This document shows, one piece after another, positions 26,474 through 34,879 of a stretch of 50,207 bases of DNA. The stretch comes from Flavobacterium rakeshii. Its GTDB lineage: Bacteria; Bacteroidota; Bacteroidia; Flavobacteriales; Flavobacteriaceae. The notes under the pieces were generated by a model, which was given only the letters and a program-made list of their open reading frames with translations, had not been told where the DNA came from and ran no database searches. The stretch covers positions 1 through 50,207 of the forward strand of contig NZ_WOWP01000058.1 of assembly GCF_009741375.1 (NCBI RefSeq), in the 5' to 3' direction. How positions within the stretch are numbered: the stretch's first letter is position 1; each line of letters opens with the position of its first letter. Both the position numbers and the translations under genes were made by a program.

Positions 26474-28057
26474 ATGAAAAGACCCCTTTTATTAACCCTA
26501 TTTACCGTAATTACCTTACTTGCAGTATTTTCCTGCAAAAAGAAAACCGAAGAAGAAAAAGAAATTGAAGAAATTGCTCGTGCAGATGTACACGAACATG
26601 ATAATATTATACCCATAGACACCACAAAATTTGATGCTTTTTTTCAAAAATATCCCGATTTTAAAAAGTTTGAAGGAGAGATAAAAAAACTATACCGCAA
26701 GCACGATCATTACATATGGCATGATGATAAGGGACTAATTGAATTTGCCGATGTACTACATCATTTATCCTCAAATCTTGAAGAGGAAGGCGTTAAAAAA
26801 AATATGCCCTACAAAGATAGTGTAGACCAGTTATTTTTTGCAGGAAACAGTAAGCCTGATACAGAATCTGAACTACTGGTAAGCTCCATGTATTTCTATT
26901 ATGCCAAAAACGTACTGCAGGGGCTTGACCCATCAGAAAGTGAAGCGACAGGCTGGTATCTGCCGCGTGACAGGGTAGATTATGTAAGCTACCTTGACAC
27001 CCTTATGAGAAAGCCCGAACTGATTAAAAAAGACAGAGACGAGGTTTTCACTCAGTATTACAACCTTAGAAAAGGACTTGAAAAATACCGTACCATTGAA
27101 AAGAACGGTGGATGGAATACCAAAATTGCTTTTGAGGAAGGTGTAAAATCAATTAAACCCGGAGATTCATCGGTTACTGTAACAGAGGTTAGAAAAAGGG
27201 TTTTTACAGAAGGTTACCTTAAAAACGATTCGGGTAGCAAAGTATTTGACGACGAATTGCTTACTGCTATTAACAGGTATGAAAAAGTACATTACAGAAA
27301 CCAAAGTAAAGCTATCACTAAAGATATTCTTGCTGAACTTAACGTTCCGGTAGAAGAGCGTATAAAAACCATTACTGTTAATATGGAACGTTGCCGTTGG
27401 GTACCTTCATCCATAAACAACGAGAAGGAATATATAGCGGTAAACATCCCTTCATACAGGTTATATTATTTTAGAGATAAAGATACCGTGCTAATATCTA
27501 ATGTGGTTGTGGGTAAAGCACTACATAAAACCGTAATTTTTAGCGGAGAAATGAGCTACCTGGCATTTAGCCCTTACTGGAATGTACCTACAAGTATTCT
27601 TAGAAACGAAATAGAGCCCGCTATTGCCAAAAACCCTGATTACCTTGCCCAGCACAATATGGAATGGAACGGTAAGAGTGTAAGGCAAAAACCGGGTAAA
27701 AACAACTCATTGGGGCTGGTTAAATTTATGTTCCCTAATTCAAATAATATTTACCTGCACGATACTCCGGCAAAAAGCCTGTTTAGTAGAGAAGACAGAG
27801 CCTTTAGCCACGGGTGTGTAAGGGTACAAAAAGCACGTGAACTTGCTATAGCTATTACCTCAAAAGACGGAGGATGGACCGAAAAACAGGTAGATGCCGC
27901 TATGCATAAAAGCAGTGAAAACATATACAGGCTCAAGGAAAAAATCCCTGTATTCCTTACCTATTTTACGGCTTGGGCCGATAAGAACGGTAACGTAGTA
28001 TTTTTTGATGATGTTTACAAGCGCGATGACCGACTGGCAGATATGCTATATATGTAA
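26474..28057 (+). CDS. L,D-transpeptidase (YcbB/LdtD-like) lipoprotein
   Basis: 527 residues from the ATG at 26474; a TTG at 26465 gives three more residues and is less likely. A lipoprotein signal ends in VFSC. The protein has the long two-part layout of YcbB-type enzymes: a large helical N-terminal scaffold to about residue 280, then the YkuD catalytic domain. The active-site motif is HDTPAKSLFSREDRAFSHGC with Cys448, followed by VR. It should form 3-3 cross-links or attach proteins to peptidoglycan in the periplasm. A peptidoglycan-binding-like segment (LTAINRYEKVHYRNQ) lies before the catalytic domain. Confidence 0.9.
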   Translation: MKRPLLLTLFTVITLLAVFSCKKKTEEEKEIEEIARADVHEHDNIIPIDTTKFDAFFQKYPDFKKFEGEIKKLYRKHDHYIWHDDKGLIEFADVLHHLSSNLEEEGVKKNMPYKDSVDQLFFAGNSKPDTESELLVSSMYFYYAKNVLQGLDPSESEATGWYLPRDRVDYVSYLDTLMRKPELIKKDRDEVFTQYYNLRKGLEKYRTIEKNGGWNTKIAFEEGVKSIKPGDSSVTVTEVRKRVFTEGYLKNDSGSKVFDDELLTAINRYEKVHYRNQSKAITKDILAELNVPVEERIKTITVNMERCRWVPSSINNEKEYIAVNIPSYRLYYFRDKDTVLISNVVVGKALHKTVIFSGEMSYLAFSPYWNVPTSILRNEIEPAIAKNPDYLAQHNMEWNGKSVRQKPGKNNSLGLVKFMFPNSNNIYLHDTPAKSLFSREDRAFSHGCVRVQKARELAIAITSKDGGWTEKQVDAAMHKSSENIYRLKEKIPVFLTYFTAWADKNGNVVFFDDVYKRDDRLADMLYM

Positions 28058-28058
28058 C

Positions 28059-28087
28059 AAAATCCCCTCACTTGAGGGGATTTTTTA
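28059..28087. terminator. Bidirectional terminator
   Basis: AAAATCCCCTCA / TGAGGGGATTTT (28059-28070 with 28073-28084) with flanking A and T runs, between the L,D-transpeptidase gene and the converging ABM gene. Confidence 0.85.
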
Positions 28088-28375
28088 TATAATATCGGTA
28101 ATATAAACCGAAACAGGTTCCTGTAGCAATTCGGTTGATTTTTCAATAAATCCTGTTATGTAAGGCTGCTTATTGTGCAGGTCTAGGTCTTCCCTACTCT
28201 TCCAAATTTCATGGAAAATAAAAACATATGGTTCGGTTTGTGACTGATGCAATTCATACTTAAGGCAGGCTTTTTCCTTAATGGAATAAAAAACCATTTC
28301 CTGCAACGTAGCCTTTGTTTCCTCCATTTTTTCAGGAAGGCTCTTTACTATAGCAGTTAAATTAATTTGCGACAT
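28085..28375 (-). CDS. Antibiotic biosynthesis monooxygenase (ABM/YgiN-like) family protein
   Basis: 96 residues from the ATG at 28375 (MSQINLTAIVKSLPEKMEE). The frame is open 14 codons further, but that part overlaps the upstream gene more deeply. The ferredoxin-like ABM fold is indicated by the first strand LTAIVKS, the YELHQSQ strand, VFIFHEIWKSREDLDLHN and the C-terminal VSVYITDII. It overlaps mdaB by 14 bp. This mirrors the E. coli mdaB-ygiN pairing, in which both proteins act in quinone/quinol redox cycling. Confidence 0.85.
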   Translation of the reverse strand: MSQINLTAIVKSLPEKMEETKATLQEMVFYSIKEKACLKYELHQSQTEPYVFIFHEIWKSREDLDLHNKQPYITGFIEKSTELLQEPVSVYITDII

Positions 28376-28964
28376 GGGTAAAAACTTCGGTAAGGTGTTG
28401 GTTATATACTTTAACATCCTTCTCTACATCGGCATTCTTTTCCACGTCATGGAAATGAATACTTTTAAGTGGCTGCATACCCGTAAAAGCATTCATACGG
28501 TGAAAACCGAATAATGGTCCTTCATCAACACTTTTTTCCATAAAAAACTCACCCGGTAAAGTAAAGGCTTCTTGCGGTGCATTCCATGAAGTGGTTAGCA
28601 TATATTTCTTGCCATGCATTAGTCCGCCTGTACCATAATTTATTGCCGGATTTTCAGATGATCGTCCGTCACTCCTATATATACCTTTGTTATGTCCTAC
28701 GGTAAATACCTCATCAATATACTTTTTAAAATTATGAGGCAATTGGAACCACCATATCGGCGTATGATAAATAATCACATCGGCCCAGGTAAACTTATCA
28801 ACCTCGGCAACAGGGTCATAATCATCACTAATATGTGTAACCTGCACTTCATAATCTTCATTTTCAGCAAAAAAGGCTACCGTCTCGTTAGCTATGGTTT
28901 CATTGAACTTCCCTCCCGAATGACCAAAGCTTTGACCTCCGTTTATTACAAATATTTTTTTCAT
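28362..28964 (-). CDS. mdaB: NAD(P)H-dependent oxidoreductase, MdaB (modulator of drug activity B)
   Basis: 200 residues of the flavodoxin-like quinone reductase fold. It begins with KKIFVINGGQSFGHSGGKFN, the FAD/nucleotide-contacting loop. The conserved IIYHTPIWWFQLPHNFKKYI block and the YGTGGLMHGKKYMLTTSWNA segment are typical of MdaB. The enzyme reduces quinones by two electrons and so limits oxidative stress. It is followed by an overlapping ABM (YgiN-like) gene and is divergent from a LysR-type regulator that probably controls it. Confidence 0.9.
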   Translation of the reverse strand: MKKIFVINGGQSFGHSGGKFNETIANETVAFFAENEDYEVQVTHISDDYDPVAEVDKFTWADVIIYHTPIWWFQLPHNFKKYIDEVFTVGHNKGIYRSDGRSSENPAINYGTGGLMHGKKYMLTTSWNAPQEAFTLPGEFFMEKSVDEGPLFGFHRMNAFTGMQPLKSIHFHDVEKNADVEKDVKVYNQHLTEVFTHVAN

Positions 28965-28991
28965 TTTATGTTTCCTTTAAAATTTACAATG

Positions 28992-28999
28992 CAAAGTTA
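28992..28999 (-). promoter_or_regulatory. -7 box of the mdaB-ABM operon
   Basis: Reverse-strand TAACTTTG matches TAnnTTTG, 27 bp upstream of mdaB. With the divergent box at 29036-29043 it frames a 36-bp shared control region, the natural place for LysR-regulator binding. Confidence 0.6.
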
Positions 29000-29035
29000 T
29001 TACGGGTTAACCTATTATAAAAATAACATAATTCA

Positions 29036-29043
29036 TACCTTTG
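29036..29043 (+). promoter_or_regulatory. -7 box of the LysR-type regulator gene
   Basis: TACCTTTG matches TAnnTTTG, 24 bp upstream of the ATG at 29068. It also covers a TTG at 29041 that opens a longer frame, which argues against that earlier start. Confidence 0.6.
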
Positions 29044-29067
29044 TATTATTATAATAATAGTTTAGCT

Positions 29068-29976
29068 ATGGTAAATTTAGAATGGTATCGTACGTTTAAA
29101 ACCATATACAAAACCGGAACACTTACCGGTGCTGCCGAGGAACTTTACATCTCCCAACCCGGTGTTAGTTTGCATTTAAGTTCACTTGAAAACTACACAG
29201 GGTACAAACTTTTTGAACGAAGGGGGCGCCGAATGATACCTACCGAAAGAGGTAAGGCACTATACAATTTTATTATCGAACCAATTACCAAACTGGAAGA
29301 AGCAGAAAAAAGCTTTCAGCGCAGTACCGAAAAGCATACACCAACAATAAGTATAGGTATGTGCTTTGAAACTTTTCAAACAACACTGGAGCCTTATATT
29401 GCTTTCTTTCCGTTTAATATCATTATTAAGTTTGGGGAATATCCTGAAATGGTGGATAGTCTTGAAAAAGGAATACTCGACCTTATTATTACACCTCAGG
29501 CTATAAACAGTAAGGATATTGATTACGAACCTTTCTCATACGAAACCATAGTCCTTGTAGGTGGTAACAATACAGACGATAAAGCCCTGAATTCACTCAT
29601 CAAAAAAGATAATCCTAAAGACATAGAAAAGTGGCTGAAGGAACAAAAATGGTATGGCACAACGGGCGATATGGAACATTTAAGGCGTTTTTGGAAGCAA
29701 AACCTAGACAAGCACCCTGATTTCAGACCTAACTATATAGTTCCCAATCTCAACTCCATTGTGCGCTGCCTAAGCAGCGGTACGGGACTTGCCGTTATCC
29801 CCGATTTCCTATGCAGAAAAGAGATAGAAAGCAAACAGTTAAAACTGCTTTGGGAAGGCAAAAACAAGGTGGTGAATACCCTAAACTTCGGTACGAGAAA
29901 GAAAACAATATATGCCGATGAAATAGAAAGTATCAAAAAAATATTCAGGGAAGAAATGGGAAGACCAACACCTTAA
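29068..29976 (+). CDS. LysR family transcriptional regulator
   Basis: 302 residues from the ATG at 29068. The N-terminal winged helix is clear: LEWYRTFKTIYKTGTLTGAA, LYISQPGVSLHLSSLENYTG and LFERRGRRMIPTERGK. The rest is a substrate-binding-like effector domain (TISIGMCFETFQTTLEPYIA, then LDLIITPQAI, and the late SSGTGLAVIPDFLCR). The two divergent promoters face away from a 36-bp gap between mdaB and this gene, so it probably regulates mdaB and itself; the effector is unknown but may be a quinone or electrophile. Confidence 0.9.
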   Translation: MVNLEWYRTFKTIYKTGTLTGAAEELYISQPGVSLHLSSLENYTGYKLFERRGRRMIPTERGKALYNFIIEPITKLEEAEKSFQRSTEKHTPTISIGMCFETFQTTLEPYIAFFPFNIIIKFGEYPEMVDSLEKGILDLIITPQAINSKDIDYEPFSYETIVLVGGNNTDDKALNSLIKKDNPKDIEKWLKEQKWYGTTGDMEHLRRFWKQNLDKHPDFRPNYIVPNLNSIVRCLSSGTGLAVIPDFLCRKEIESKQLKLLWEGKNKVVNTLNFGTRKKTIYADEIESIKKIFREEMGRPTP

Positions 29977-30108
29977 TATTTTAACATTTTGCAATTACCT
30001 AAATCATAGTCACATGCGCGCTATCGCCCAATATAGTTGCAAAATCGGAAAATTTTTCGTAATTTAACAGGGTAAAATTTTGTTAAAACACCTTATACAA
30101 TTACTTCA

Positions 30109-30303
30109 ATGAAAACACAAAAAATCGTTATCCTTTCGGTCATACCGCTATTAATTCTGGCTGTATTATGGATAACCACACAGGCATTCCATATGCTCAG
30201 TGCAAAATCAGACACTCAGGTACTGGGTGGTGTGATTTTGCTGTGTGTTACTTTTTTCTTCCTTCTTAAATCAATATTATACATACGTAAAAAACTATTT
30301 TAA
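30109..30303 (+). CDS. Small two-helix membrane protein
   Basis: 64 residues with two hydrophobic helices (about 7-25 and 39-56) and a basic C-terminal end (YIRKKLF). No family is recognised. It ends 5 bp before the SPFH lipoprotein gene on the same strand, so the two are very likely co-transcribed and may act together at the membrane. Confidence 0.65.
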   Translation: MKTQKIVILSVIPLLILAVLWITTQAFHMLSAKSDTQVLGGVILLCVTFFFLLKSILYIRKKLF

Positions 30304-30308
30304 AAACA

Positions 30309-31103
30309 ATGAAAAAGAGAATTACATTTATTTTTACCGCCATTATTTTAGGCGTATTCATGCTTATTGCATTTATTTCGTGTAACGAACGTATAGACGC
30401 AGGTTACGAAGGTATCCTGGTTAAACTATACGGTAGTGACAAAGGGGTTCAGGATGTAAGCCTTGTTACCGGTAGGGTTTGGTACAATCCACTTACAGAG
30501 GATGTATACGAATTCCCTACCTATGTACAAACCATAAACTATGAATCGTTTACGGTTAATGCTAAAGACGGTTCGGTTTTCTCGGTAGATCCTACCCTAT
30601 CCTTTAAGGTTAAAGACGGGCACAGTCCGGTAATATTTAAAAAGTACCGTAAAGACATAAAGGAAATTACCGAAACTACCCTGTTCAACTACATTAAGGA
30701 TGCTTTCCGTATTGAGTTCAATAAGTATACTACCGATAGTATTATAAGTAACCGTGAAAGGTTTGAGCATTCTATTCAAACCAATATGGGCGACTTACTG
30801 AACAGAGAAGGTTTTTCACTGGAACAAATGACAAGCGGTATAGAATATCCTGAATCAATCACTCAGGCTATTAATGCCAAAAATGCCGCCGTACAACAGG
30901 CCATGAAAGTTGAAAACGAGCTTAAAATTGCTCAGGCAGAAGCTAAAAAACTAATTGTACAGGCAGAAGCTGAAGCCCGTGCTAACGAACTGCGTAAACA
31001 ATCGTTAAACAGCCTGCTTATTCAACAGCAGTTTATAGAAAAATGGGATGGTAAAACCGCCATATACGGTAACTCCCCTGCTTTCTTTAAAAGTGTAAAC
31101 TAA
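30309..31103 (+). CDS. SPFH/band 7 (prohibitin-like) lipoprotein
   Basis: 264 residues. The N-terminal membrane segment ends in AFISC, a lipobox, so the protein is probably lipid-anchored. The SPFH domain covers about 25-180 (IDAGYEGILVKLYGSDKG, VTGRVWYNPLTEDVYEFPTY, FSVDPTLSFKVKDG), followed by a helical flotillin-like region rich in Ala/Glu (AEAKKLIVQAEAEARANEL). Such proteins assemble into ring or cage scaffolds in membranes and often assist proteases. The upstream 64-residue membrane protein is its operon partner. A terminator follows. Confidence 0.87.
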   Translation: MKKRITFIFTAIILGVFMLIAFISCNERIDAGYEGILVKLYGSDKGVQDVSLVTGRVWYNPLTEDVYEFPTYVQTINYESFTVNAKDGSVFSVDPTLSFKVKDGHSPVIFKKYRKDIKEITETTLFNYIKDAFRIEFNKYTTDSIISNRERFEHSIQTNMGDLLNREGFSLEQMTSGIEYPESITQAINAKNAAVQQAMKVENELKIAQAEAKKLIVQAEAEARANELRKQSLNSLLIQQQFIEKWDGKTAIYGNSPAFFKSVN

Positions 31104-31131
31104 CACGTTAAAAACAAAACAGTTACTATAT

Positions 31132-31162
31132 AATCCCGAAGCCGGTGCTTCGGGATTTTTTG
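31132..31162 (+). terminator. Rho-independent terminator after SPFH gene
   Basis: AATCCCGAAGC / GCTTCGGGATT stem (31132-31142 with 31147-31157) with a CGGT loop and a T run. It marks the start of a separate transcription unit at the thioredoxin-like gene and argues against the open-frame start at 31145 for that gene. Confidence 0.88.
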
Positions 31163-31243
31163 TTTCTTAAAATTGGCTTAAGAAACAGCTACAGGCATAC
31201 GCGCAGCACCAAACCAAGCGTTAATTTGTATAAATTTATAATC

Positions 31244-31675
31244 ATGAAAAAAATACTAATCTTACTATTACTGATAAGTGCTCCGGCTTTTGCCCAAAAC
31301 TGGAACAACAATATAGATGATGCCAAGGCACTTGCTGCCAGGGAAAATAAAAATATCATTCTTGTTTTTTCGGGGTCAGACTGGTGCGCTCCCTGTATAA
31401 AACTGGACAGGAACATATGGCAGTCGGATGAGTTTAAAAAAGAATCAGCCGAAAAATGGGTGCTTCTTAAAGCCGACTTCCCTAAAAAGAAACAAAATGC
31501 CCTGCCGGAAGCACAACAAAAGCATAACGACCAACTGGCAGAAAAATACAACCGTGAAGGCTATTTCCCTCTGGTTGTGGTAATAGACAAAACAGGAAAA
31601 GTACTGGGTAAAACCGGTTTTAAAAATATATCCCCTAAAGAATACATCGAACTGTTGCATTCAATGGAAAAATAG
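31244..31675 (+). CDS. Periplasmic thioredoxin-like protein
   Basis: 143 residues from the ATG at 31244; the frame is open to 31145 but that part lies over a terminator and hides the signal peptide. A Sec signal (about 1-18, APAFAQ) precedes a short thioredoxin fold. The redox motif is SDWCAPC (Cys48, Cys51), and the cis-Pro loop is GYFPLVVVIDKTGKVLG. It probably transfers disulfide or electrons in the periplasm. It is the first gene of a co-directional run with apbE, DUF4266, DUF3570 and a two-component system, and lies only 3 bp before apbE. Confidence 0.87.
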   Translation: MKKILILLLLISAPAFAQNWNNNIDDAKALAARENKNIILVFSGSDWCAPCIKLDRNIWQSDEFKKESAEKWVLLKADFPKKKQNALPEAQQKHNDQLAEKYNREGYFPLVVVIDKTGKVLGKTGFKNISPKEYIELLHSMEK

Positions 31676-31678
31676 GCC

Positions 31679-32665
31679 ATGAAAAAAATAATATTCTTTT
31701 TGCTGCTGCTATGCTTTACAGGCAGCTACGGGCAAATAGCCCACAAAAGGAAACTCTCCATGCTGGGAAGCCCTTTTGAGATTACAGTAGTAGCAAAAGA
31801 TACGGTACAGGCTAACAAATACATAGACCTTGCCGTTGCAGAAGTAAAACGTATAGAAAATGTTATATCCGACTGGATCCCCACTACGCAGGTTTCGGCA
31901 ATTAATGATAACGCCGGAGTAAAGCCCGTAAAGGTTAGCGAAGAGCTGATGGCGCTTATTGAAAGGGCGATCAGGATATCCAAGCTAACCGATGGGGCTT
32001 TTGATATTTCGTATGCCTCAATGGACAGGATTTGGAAGTTTGACGGCAGTATGAAAGAAATGCCATCGGAAGAAGCTATTAAAAAATCAGTTGAGAAAAT
32101 AGGATATGAAAAAATAATCCTTGATAAGAAAAACAGTACCGTATTCCTTAAAGACAAGGGAATGAAGTTGGGAATGGGCGGTATTGGTCAGGGGTATATA
32201 GCCGATAAGATAAAAGAACTGCTTTATACCAACGGGTGTACATCGGGGCTTGTAAATGTATCGGGCGATATTAATGCTTGGGGCAGACAGCCTGACGGAA
32301 GTCAATGGACAGTAGGTATTGTAAACCCAATGAACAAAAACAAGGTGTTTGCGATGTTCCCGCTGGAAGACAGCGCTATTGAAACATCGGGCAGTTACGA
32401 AAAATATGTGGTGTTTAACGGTAAGCGCTACTCTCACATTATTGACCCGAGAACGGGTTATCCGGCAACGGGAATTGTAAGTGTTTCGGTATTTGCAAAG
32501 ACTACCGAAATTTCAGATGCACTGGCTACTTCGGTTTTTGTAATGGGTATTGAAGTTGGTCTCAACCTTATAAACCAGCTTAAAGGCATAGAATGCATAA
32601 TAGTAGACGATAAAGGAAACATTCATGTTTCACAGAATATAGATATAGAGAAATACAAACCATGA
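31679..32665 (+). CDS. apbE: FAD:protein FMN transferase (ApbE)
   Basis: 328 residues with a Sec signal peptide (about 1-18, ending SYGQ). ApbE motifs are visible: SPFEITVVAKD, DAFDISYA-like (GAFDISYASMDRIWKF), the FAD-binding KLGMGGIGQGYIADKI, and the metal/active-site YSHIIDPRTGYPATG followed by ISDALATSVFVMG. The enzyme transfers FMN from FAD to a Thr or Ser of target proteins outside the cytoplasm. Its stop overlaps the next gene (ATGA). The natural substrate candidates are the two downstream proteins of the same run. Confidence 0.92.
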   Translation: MKKIIFFLLLLCFTGSYGQIAHKRKLSMLGSPFEITVVAKDTVQANKYIDLAVAEVKRIENVISDWIPTTQVSAINDNAGVKPVKVSEELMALIERAIRISKLTDGAFDISYASMDRIWKFDGSMKEMPSEEAIKKSVEKIGYEKIILDKKNSTVFLKDKGMKLGMGGIGQGYIADKIKELLYTNGCTSGLVNVSGDINAWGRQPDGSQWTVGIVNPMNKNKVFAMFPLEDSAIETSGSYEKYVVFNGKRYSHIIDPRTGYPATGIVSVSVFAKTTEISDALATSVFVMGIEVGLNLINQLKGIECIIVDDKGNIHVSQNIDIEKYKP

Positions 32666-32871
32666 AAAAGATACTAATACTGGGCGTAGTGCTAATGGCG
32701 CTACAATCGTGCAACTCGGTTAAAGAATACGAGAAACAGTATATAAACGATCCCGATATGAAACTATCGGCACGCCCTACCGAACGTTTTGAAACCAATT
32801 TTCAGGTATACAGGGAAGCTGCAGCAGGTGCTAACGGAGGAAAAACAGGAGGAGGCTGTGGCTGTAATTAA
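32662..32871 (+). CDS. DUF4266 small lipoprotein with Cys-rich C-terminus
   Basis: 69 residues. A lipoprotein signal ends in LQSC (Cys17), followed by the DUF4266 core KEYEKQYINDPDMKL and ERFETNFQVYREAAAGAN. The last residues GGKTGGGCGCN place two Cys in a glycine-rich tail, which suggests metal or cofactor binding or thioether chemistry. Translation is coupled to apbE by a 4-bp overlap, and DUF3570 follows after 2 bp. From memory the pair DUF4266-DUF3570 with ApbE recurs in many Bacteroidota and Gammaproteobacteria, but its function is not established. Confidence 0.88.
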   Translation: MKKILILGVVLMALQSCNSVKEYEKQYINDPDMKLSARPTERFETNFQVYREAAAGANGGKTGGGCGCN

Positions 32872-32873
32872 GC

Positions 32874-34196
32874 ATGAAACGAATTACATTATTTAGCATA
32901 TTATTATTAACCTCGGTTGCCGCAGTGGCACAACAGGAACAGGATAGCACAAAGGTAACTTATAAAAAGAGAGTACTGGAAAGTACCGAAGTCGACTTTT
33001 TAATGAGTTACTATCAGCAGGATGGTGTACACTCTGCTGTTGCAGGAGGTAAAGGTATGGAGAAACTGTCTGACGTTACTCCTACTATAGTGGTAGCAAT
33101 GCCATTGAATGATGACGATGTTCTTACCGTAGATGCCGGATTGTCGGCCTATTCATCCGCATCTTCGGGGAACATCAATCCGTTTGACAGCAGTACACCA
33201 AGTCCGTGGCAGGCAAGTTCGGGAGCATCCGCTTCAGATATGCTTACCTCCCTCGTGGTTAATTTCAGCCATAGTTCAGACGACAGAAACGACATTTGGA
33301 ACGCCCACCTATCGGGATCAACCGAGTATGATTATTCATCATTAGGCTTTGGTGGTGGTTATACCAAACTGTTTAACGATAAGAATAGTGAAGTGAATGT
33401 CTCGGGTAATGTGTACCTGGATAGCTGGAGACCTATTTACCCAAAGGAATTACAGGATTTTTACAATAACGGTTACGACCTTAACGGAGGGATATTCAAT
33501 CGCTTTACCATTACCGGTAATACCGATTATAATCCCAGCAGGTTTTCGCCACATCCTAAAAAGAACAGAAACTCCTATTCTATGTCGTTTAGCTTCTCGC
33601 AGGTAGCTACAGATAAGATGCAGTTCTCCCTGTTTGCCGATTTACTATATCAACAGGGATTACTCTCTACCCCTTACCAAAGGGTGTATTTTGCCGATGT
33701 CGCCGATTCTTTCATTAACGAGTTTCATCTTGCCGATGATATAGAACGCCTGCCGGATAACCGCTTTAAACTGCCTGTAGGCGCACGATTAAACTATTAT
33801 GTTAACCAATGGCTTGTGGTACGTACCTACTATCGTTTTTATACCGACGACTGGGGGTTAAGTTCGCACACCGCCAATATAGAATTACCAATAAAACTGA
33901 ACGACAGGTTCACGGTGTTCCCTATGTACAGGTATTACACACAACAAGGATCTAAGTACTTTGCTCCATATAACATGCATTTGTCTACAGAGCAGTATTA
34001 CACCAGTGATTATGACCTTTCAACTTTCGATGCCCACCAGTATGGTTTCGGTGTAAACTATACCGATATTTTTGCCGCAGCAAGAATTTGGGGTTACGGA
34101 ATCAAAAACATTGACCTGCGTTTTAATCACTACTCCCGCAGTGATGGTTTAGACGCAAATATTGTATCTTTCGGTATCAAATTTGTACAACAGTAA
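32874..34196 (+). CDS. DUF3570 outer-membrane beta-barrel-like protein
   Basis: 440 residues. A signal peptide (about 1-20, AAVAQ) is followed by many amphipathic strands with alternating aromatic residues (YQQGLLSTPYQRVYFADVAD, LVVRTYYRFYTDDWGLSSHT) and a C-terminal VSFGIKFVQQ strand, the pattern of an outer-membrane barrel. The DUF3570 start is VTYKKRVLESTEVDFLMSYY. Residues 115-119 are SSGAS, close to the ApbE acceptor consensus D-x-x-(S/T)-G-A-(T/S), though the Asp is replaced by Gln113. The gene starts 2 bp after DUF4266 and 3 bp before the response regulator. Confidence 0.87.
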   Translation: MKRITLFSILLLTSVAAVAQQEQDSTKVTYKKRVLESTEVDFLMSYYQQDGVHSAVAGGKGMEKLSDVTPTIVVAMPLNDDDVLTVDAGLSAYSSASSGNINPFDSSTPSPWQASSGASASDMLTSLVVNFSHSSDDRNDIWNAHLSGSTEYDYSSLGFGGGYTKLFNDKNSEVNVSGNVYLDSWRPIYPKELQDFYNNGYDLNGGIFNRFTITGNTDYNPSRFSPHPKKNRNSYSMSFSFSQVATDKMQFSLFADLLYQQGLLSTPYQRVYFADVADSFINEFHLADDIERLPDNRFKLPVGARLNYYVNQWLVVRTYYRFYTDDWGLSSHTANIELPIKLNDRFTVFPMYRYYTQQGSKYFAPYNMHLSTEQYYTSDYDLSTFDAHQYGFGVNYTDIFAAARIWGYGIKNIDLRFNHYSRSDGLDANIVSFGIKFVQQ

Positions 34197-34199
34197 ATT

Positions 34200-34862
34200 A
34201 TGAGAATCCTTATAGCAGAAGATGAAAAAGGCATTACTAACTTCCTGAAGCAGGGGCTTGAGGAAGAAGGTTTTGAGGTATTCATATCTGAAAACGGAAA
34301 AGACGCTTATAACGATATAATAGATAAAAACCCCGACCTTATACTGCTGGACTGGATGATGCCCGGTTTTTCGGGTATTGAGGTATGCCGTGCCGTAAGG
34401 GCAACCGATACCAAAACCCCTATTATTTTCCTAACGGCAAAAGATACCGTGCAGGAAACCATTGAAGGCCTAAAGGCAGGAGCTAACGATTATATCAAGA
34501 AACCGTTTAGTTTTCAGGAACTGGTAGAGCGCATCAACATTCACTTCCGTTATATGCAGGATACCAATGAGCTAACCATAGGTAATACCCGTATTATACA
34601 AAACAAGCATCAGGTATGGCATAACGGTAAAGAAGTTGCCCTTACCCAAAGGGAGTATGACCTGTTAGTATACCTTATTCAAAACAAAGGGAATGTTTGT
34701 ACACGCCAGCAAATAATACAGGATGTGTGGGATATTCATTTTGAATATGACACCGGAGTTATTGATGTTTTTATAAATGCCCTGCGCAAAAAACTCAACC
34801 TTAAAAAAGAGGACGACTTTATTAAAACAGTGCGCGGAATAGGCTATATTGCAGAAGAATAA
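34200..34862 (+). CDS. OmpR/PhoB-type response regulator
   Basis: 220 residues. The receiver domain has the acidic pocket AEDE, phospho-acceptor Asp51 in LILLDWMMPG, Thr in FLTAKD and Lys in YIKKPFSF. A winged-helix output domain follows (ALTQREYDLLVYLIQNKG, then TVRGIGYIAEE). It is transcribed 3 bp after DUF3570 and 17 bp before its histidine kinase, so the redox genes and the two-component system probably form one operon and may regulate each other. Confidence 0.93.
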   Translation: MRILIAEDEKGITNFLKQGLEEEGFEVFISENGKDAYNDIIDKNPDLILLDWMMPGFSGIEVCRAVRATDTKTPIIFLTAKDTVQETIEGLKAGANDYIKKPFSFQELVERINIHFRYMQDTNELTIGNTRIIQNKHQVWHNGKEVALTQREYDLLVYLIQNKGNVCTRQQIIQDVWDIHFEYDTGVIDVFINALRKKLNLKKEDDFIKTVRGIGYIAEE

Positions 34863-34879
34863 CCCATAAAGAATCCCCA

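Noticed and set aside
29041..29067. TTG start for the LysR regulator
   Set aside because: It overlaps the -7 box, and the ATG at 29068 starts the normal LysR N-terminus.
31145..31243. Earlier start for the thioredoxin-like gene
   Set aside because: The frame begins inside the terminator of the SPFH gene and hides the signal peptide.
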